From Hyunsoonleella pacifica (GTDB lineage Bacteria; Bacteroidota; Bacteroidia; Flavobacteriales; Flavobacteriaceae), in the NCBI RefSeq assembly GCF_004310335.1, contig NZ_SIRS01000003.1, positions 186,001 through 250,000 on the forward strand: a stretch of DNA of 64,000 nt, in the 5' to 3' direction. The translations under genes and the position numbers were made by a program. A model generated the notes under the pieces. That model was not told where the DNA came from. It worked only from the letters and a program-made list of their open reading frames with translations, and did not search any database. Below, in pieces: positions 63,723 to 64,000 of the stretch (position 1 is the first letter of the stretch; every line of letters starts with the position of its first letter).

Positions 63723-64000
63723 CTCTTCCTTTTAAATCCTCTGCTCTTCGTGTATCAGAATTAAATTCGCCTTTGCGTTTTTGCCTATATTCAGTAAACA
63801 AGATACGTAAGTCCTCACTCATTTTATTTTTAATGGTAGCCACCTCTATGCAGTTGTATGAATTAAGCCCATAGATAGGTTTATCTTTTTCTATTTCACG
63901 GTCTTCCCTATCATCAATACGCCCACGTTGGCTCAAATCTTTATCAATAATAAAAACATCATCTGTGGCGTAATTTGCATCTAAAGATTGGGTATATTTT
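63706..64000 (-). CDS. C-terminal part of a SCO-like protein (cut by window edge)
   Basis: The reading frame is open without interruption from the right window edge to the stop at 63706, so the TTG at 63936 is not the start. The visible 97 residues include DDVFIIDKDLSQRGRIDDRED, which resembles the C-terminal strand of SCO or thioredoxin-fold proteins (IDKxGxIRG), and then a long charged tail (SEDLRILFTEYRQKRKGEFN). Being directly before SCO, DUF420 and the CxxC protein, it is probably a further member of the oxidase assembly cluster. Which family it is remains uncertain. Confidence 0.6.
   Translation of the reverse strand, partial: KYTQSLDANYATDDVFIIDKDLSQRGRIDDREDREIEKDKPIYGLNSYNCIEVATIKNKMSEDLRILFTEYRQKRKGEFNSDTRRAEDLKGRDETKE

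Noticed and set aside
63706-63936. 76-residue stand-alone gene starting at TTG 63936
   Set aside because: The frame stays open to the window edge, so it is the end of a longer protein.

Overview
The window is chromosomal DNA of a marine-type Flavobacteriaceae bacterium (phylum Bacteroidota). The evidence is the low GC content, promoters of the Bacteroidota type (-7 element TAnnTTTG, best with a TTG about 18 bp upstream at the tRNA-Leu gene), an atpD-atpC pair split from the rest of the ATP synthase genes, a SusC/SusD polysaccharide locus with a hybrid two-component regulator, a PorP/SprF-type protein of the type IX secretion family, and many short-lipobox lipoproteins. There is no sign of a prophage, insertion sequence, CRISPR array or replication origin.

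Layout. 0-3.4 kb: start of an ExbB-like gene (cut by the edge), tRNA-Ser(GGA), asparaginase, TatD, a retropepsin-like protease and an orphan LuxR-type response regulator. 3.35-3.81 kb: a gene-free stretch holding two tandem, diverged copies of one unit: an 18-bp TACGTA palindrome, a -7-like box at an identical distance, and a two-hairpin RNA. I read these as a pair of small-RNA genes controlled by the adjacent response regulator. A 33-codon membrane micro-ORF follows. 3.8-7.5 kb: atpDC, then prs-rplY. 7.6-11.8 kb: tRNA-Leu(CAA), a DUF1080 lipoprotein, then yicC-gmk-nadD and a Tat-exported sugar isomerase-like protein. 11.9-20 kb: mixed housekeeping and hypothetical genes (LysM protein, gpsA, pheS, a 2-hydroxyacid dehydrogenase with a cupin, a gamma-carbonic anhydrase-like protein). 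20-24.4 kb: a LytTR regulator with a TPR-containing LytS-type kinase, divergent from a vWA lipoprotein. 24.6-28.4 kb: an accessory block made of a membrane-anchored AraC regulator, a large lipoprotein with a possible permuted papain-like domain, and two small exported proteins. 28.5-30.6 kb: PorP/SprF-like protein and a NifU-type scaffold with two N-terminal modules.

30.8-51.4 kb is one polysaccharide utilization locus: hybrid two-component regulator, GH3, GH16, SusC, SusD, an FG-GAP/ASPIC-UnbV lipoprotein, a PKD lipoprotein with a duplicated C-terminal module, and a second GH3 on the opposite strand. The enzyme set (GH16 endo-glucanase plus two GH3 exo-enzymes) fits a mixed or beta-1,3-linked glucan such as laminarin, which is inferred and not proven.

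51.6-64 kb: dodecin, a DUF255 thioredoxin-fold lipoprotein with a DUF1304 partner, an MscS channel, then a seven-gene minus-strand operon (ABC ATPase, two MacB-type permeases, adaptor, TolC, TlpA-like protein, tsaB). The window ends in a cytochrome-oxidase-associated cluster (an unfinished gene, SCO, DUF420, a 72-residue CxxC membrane protein).
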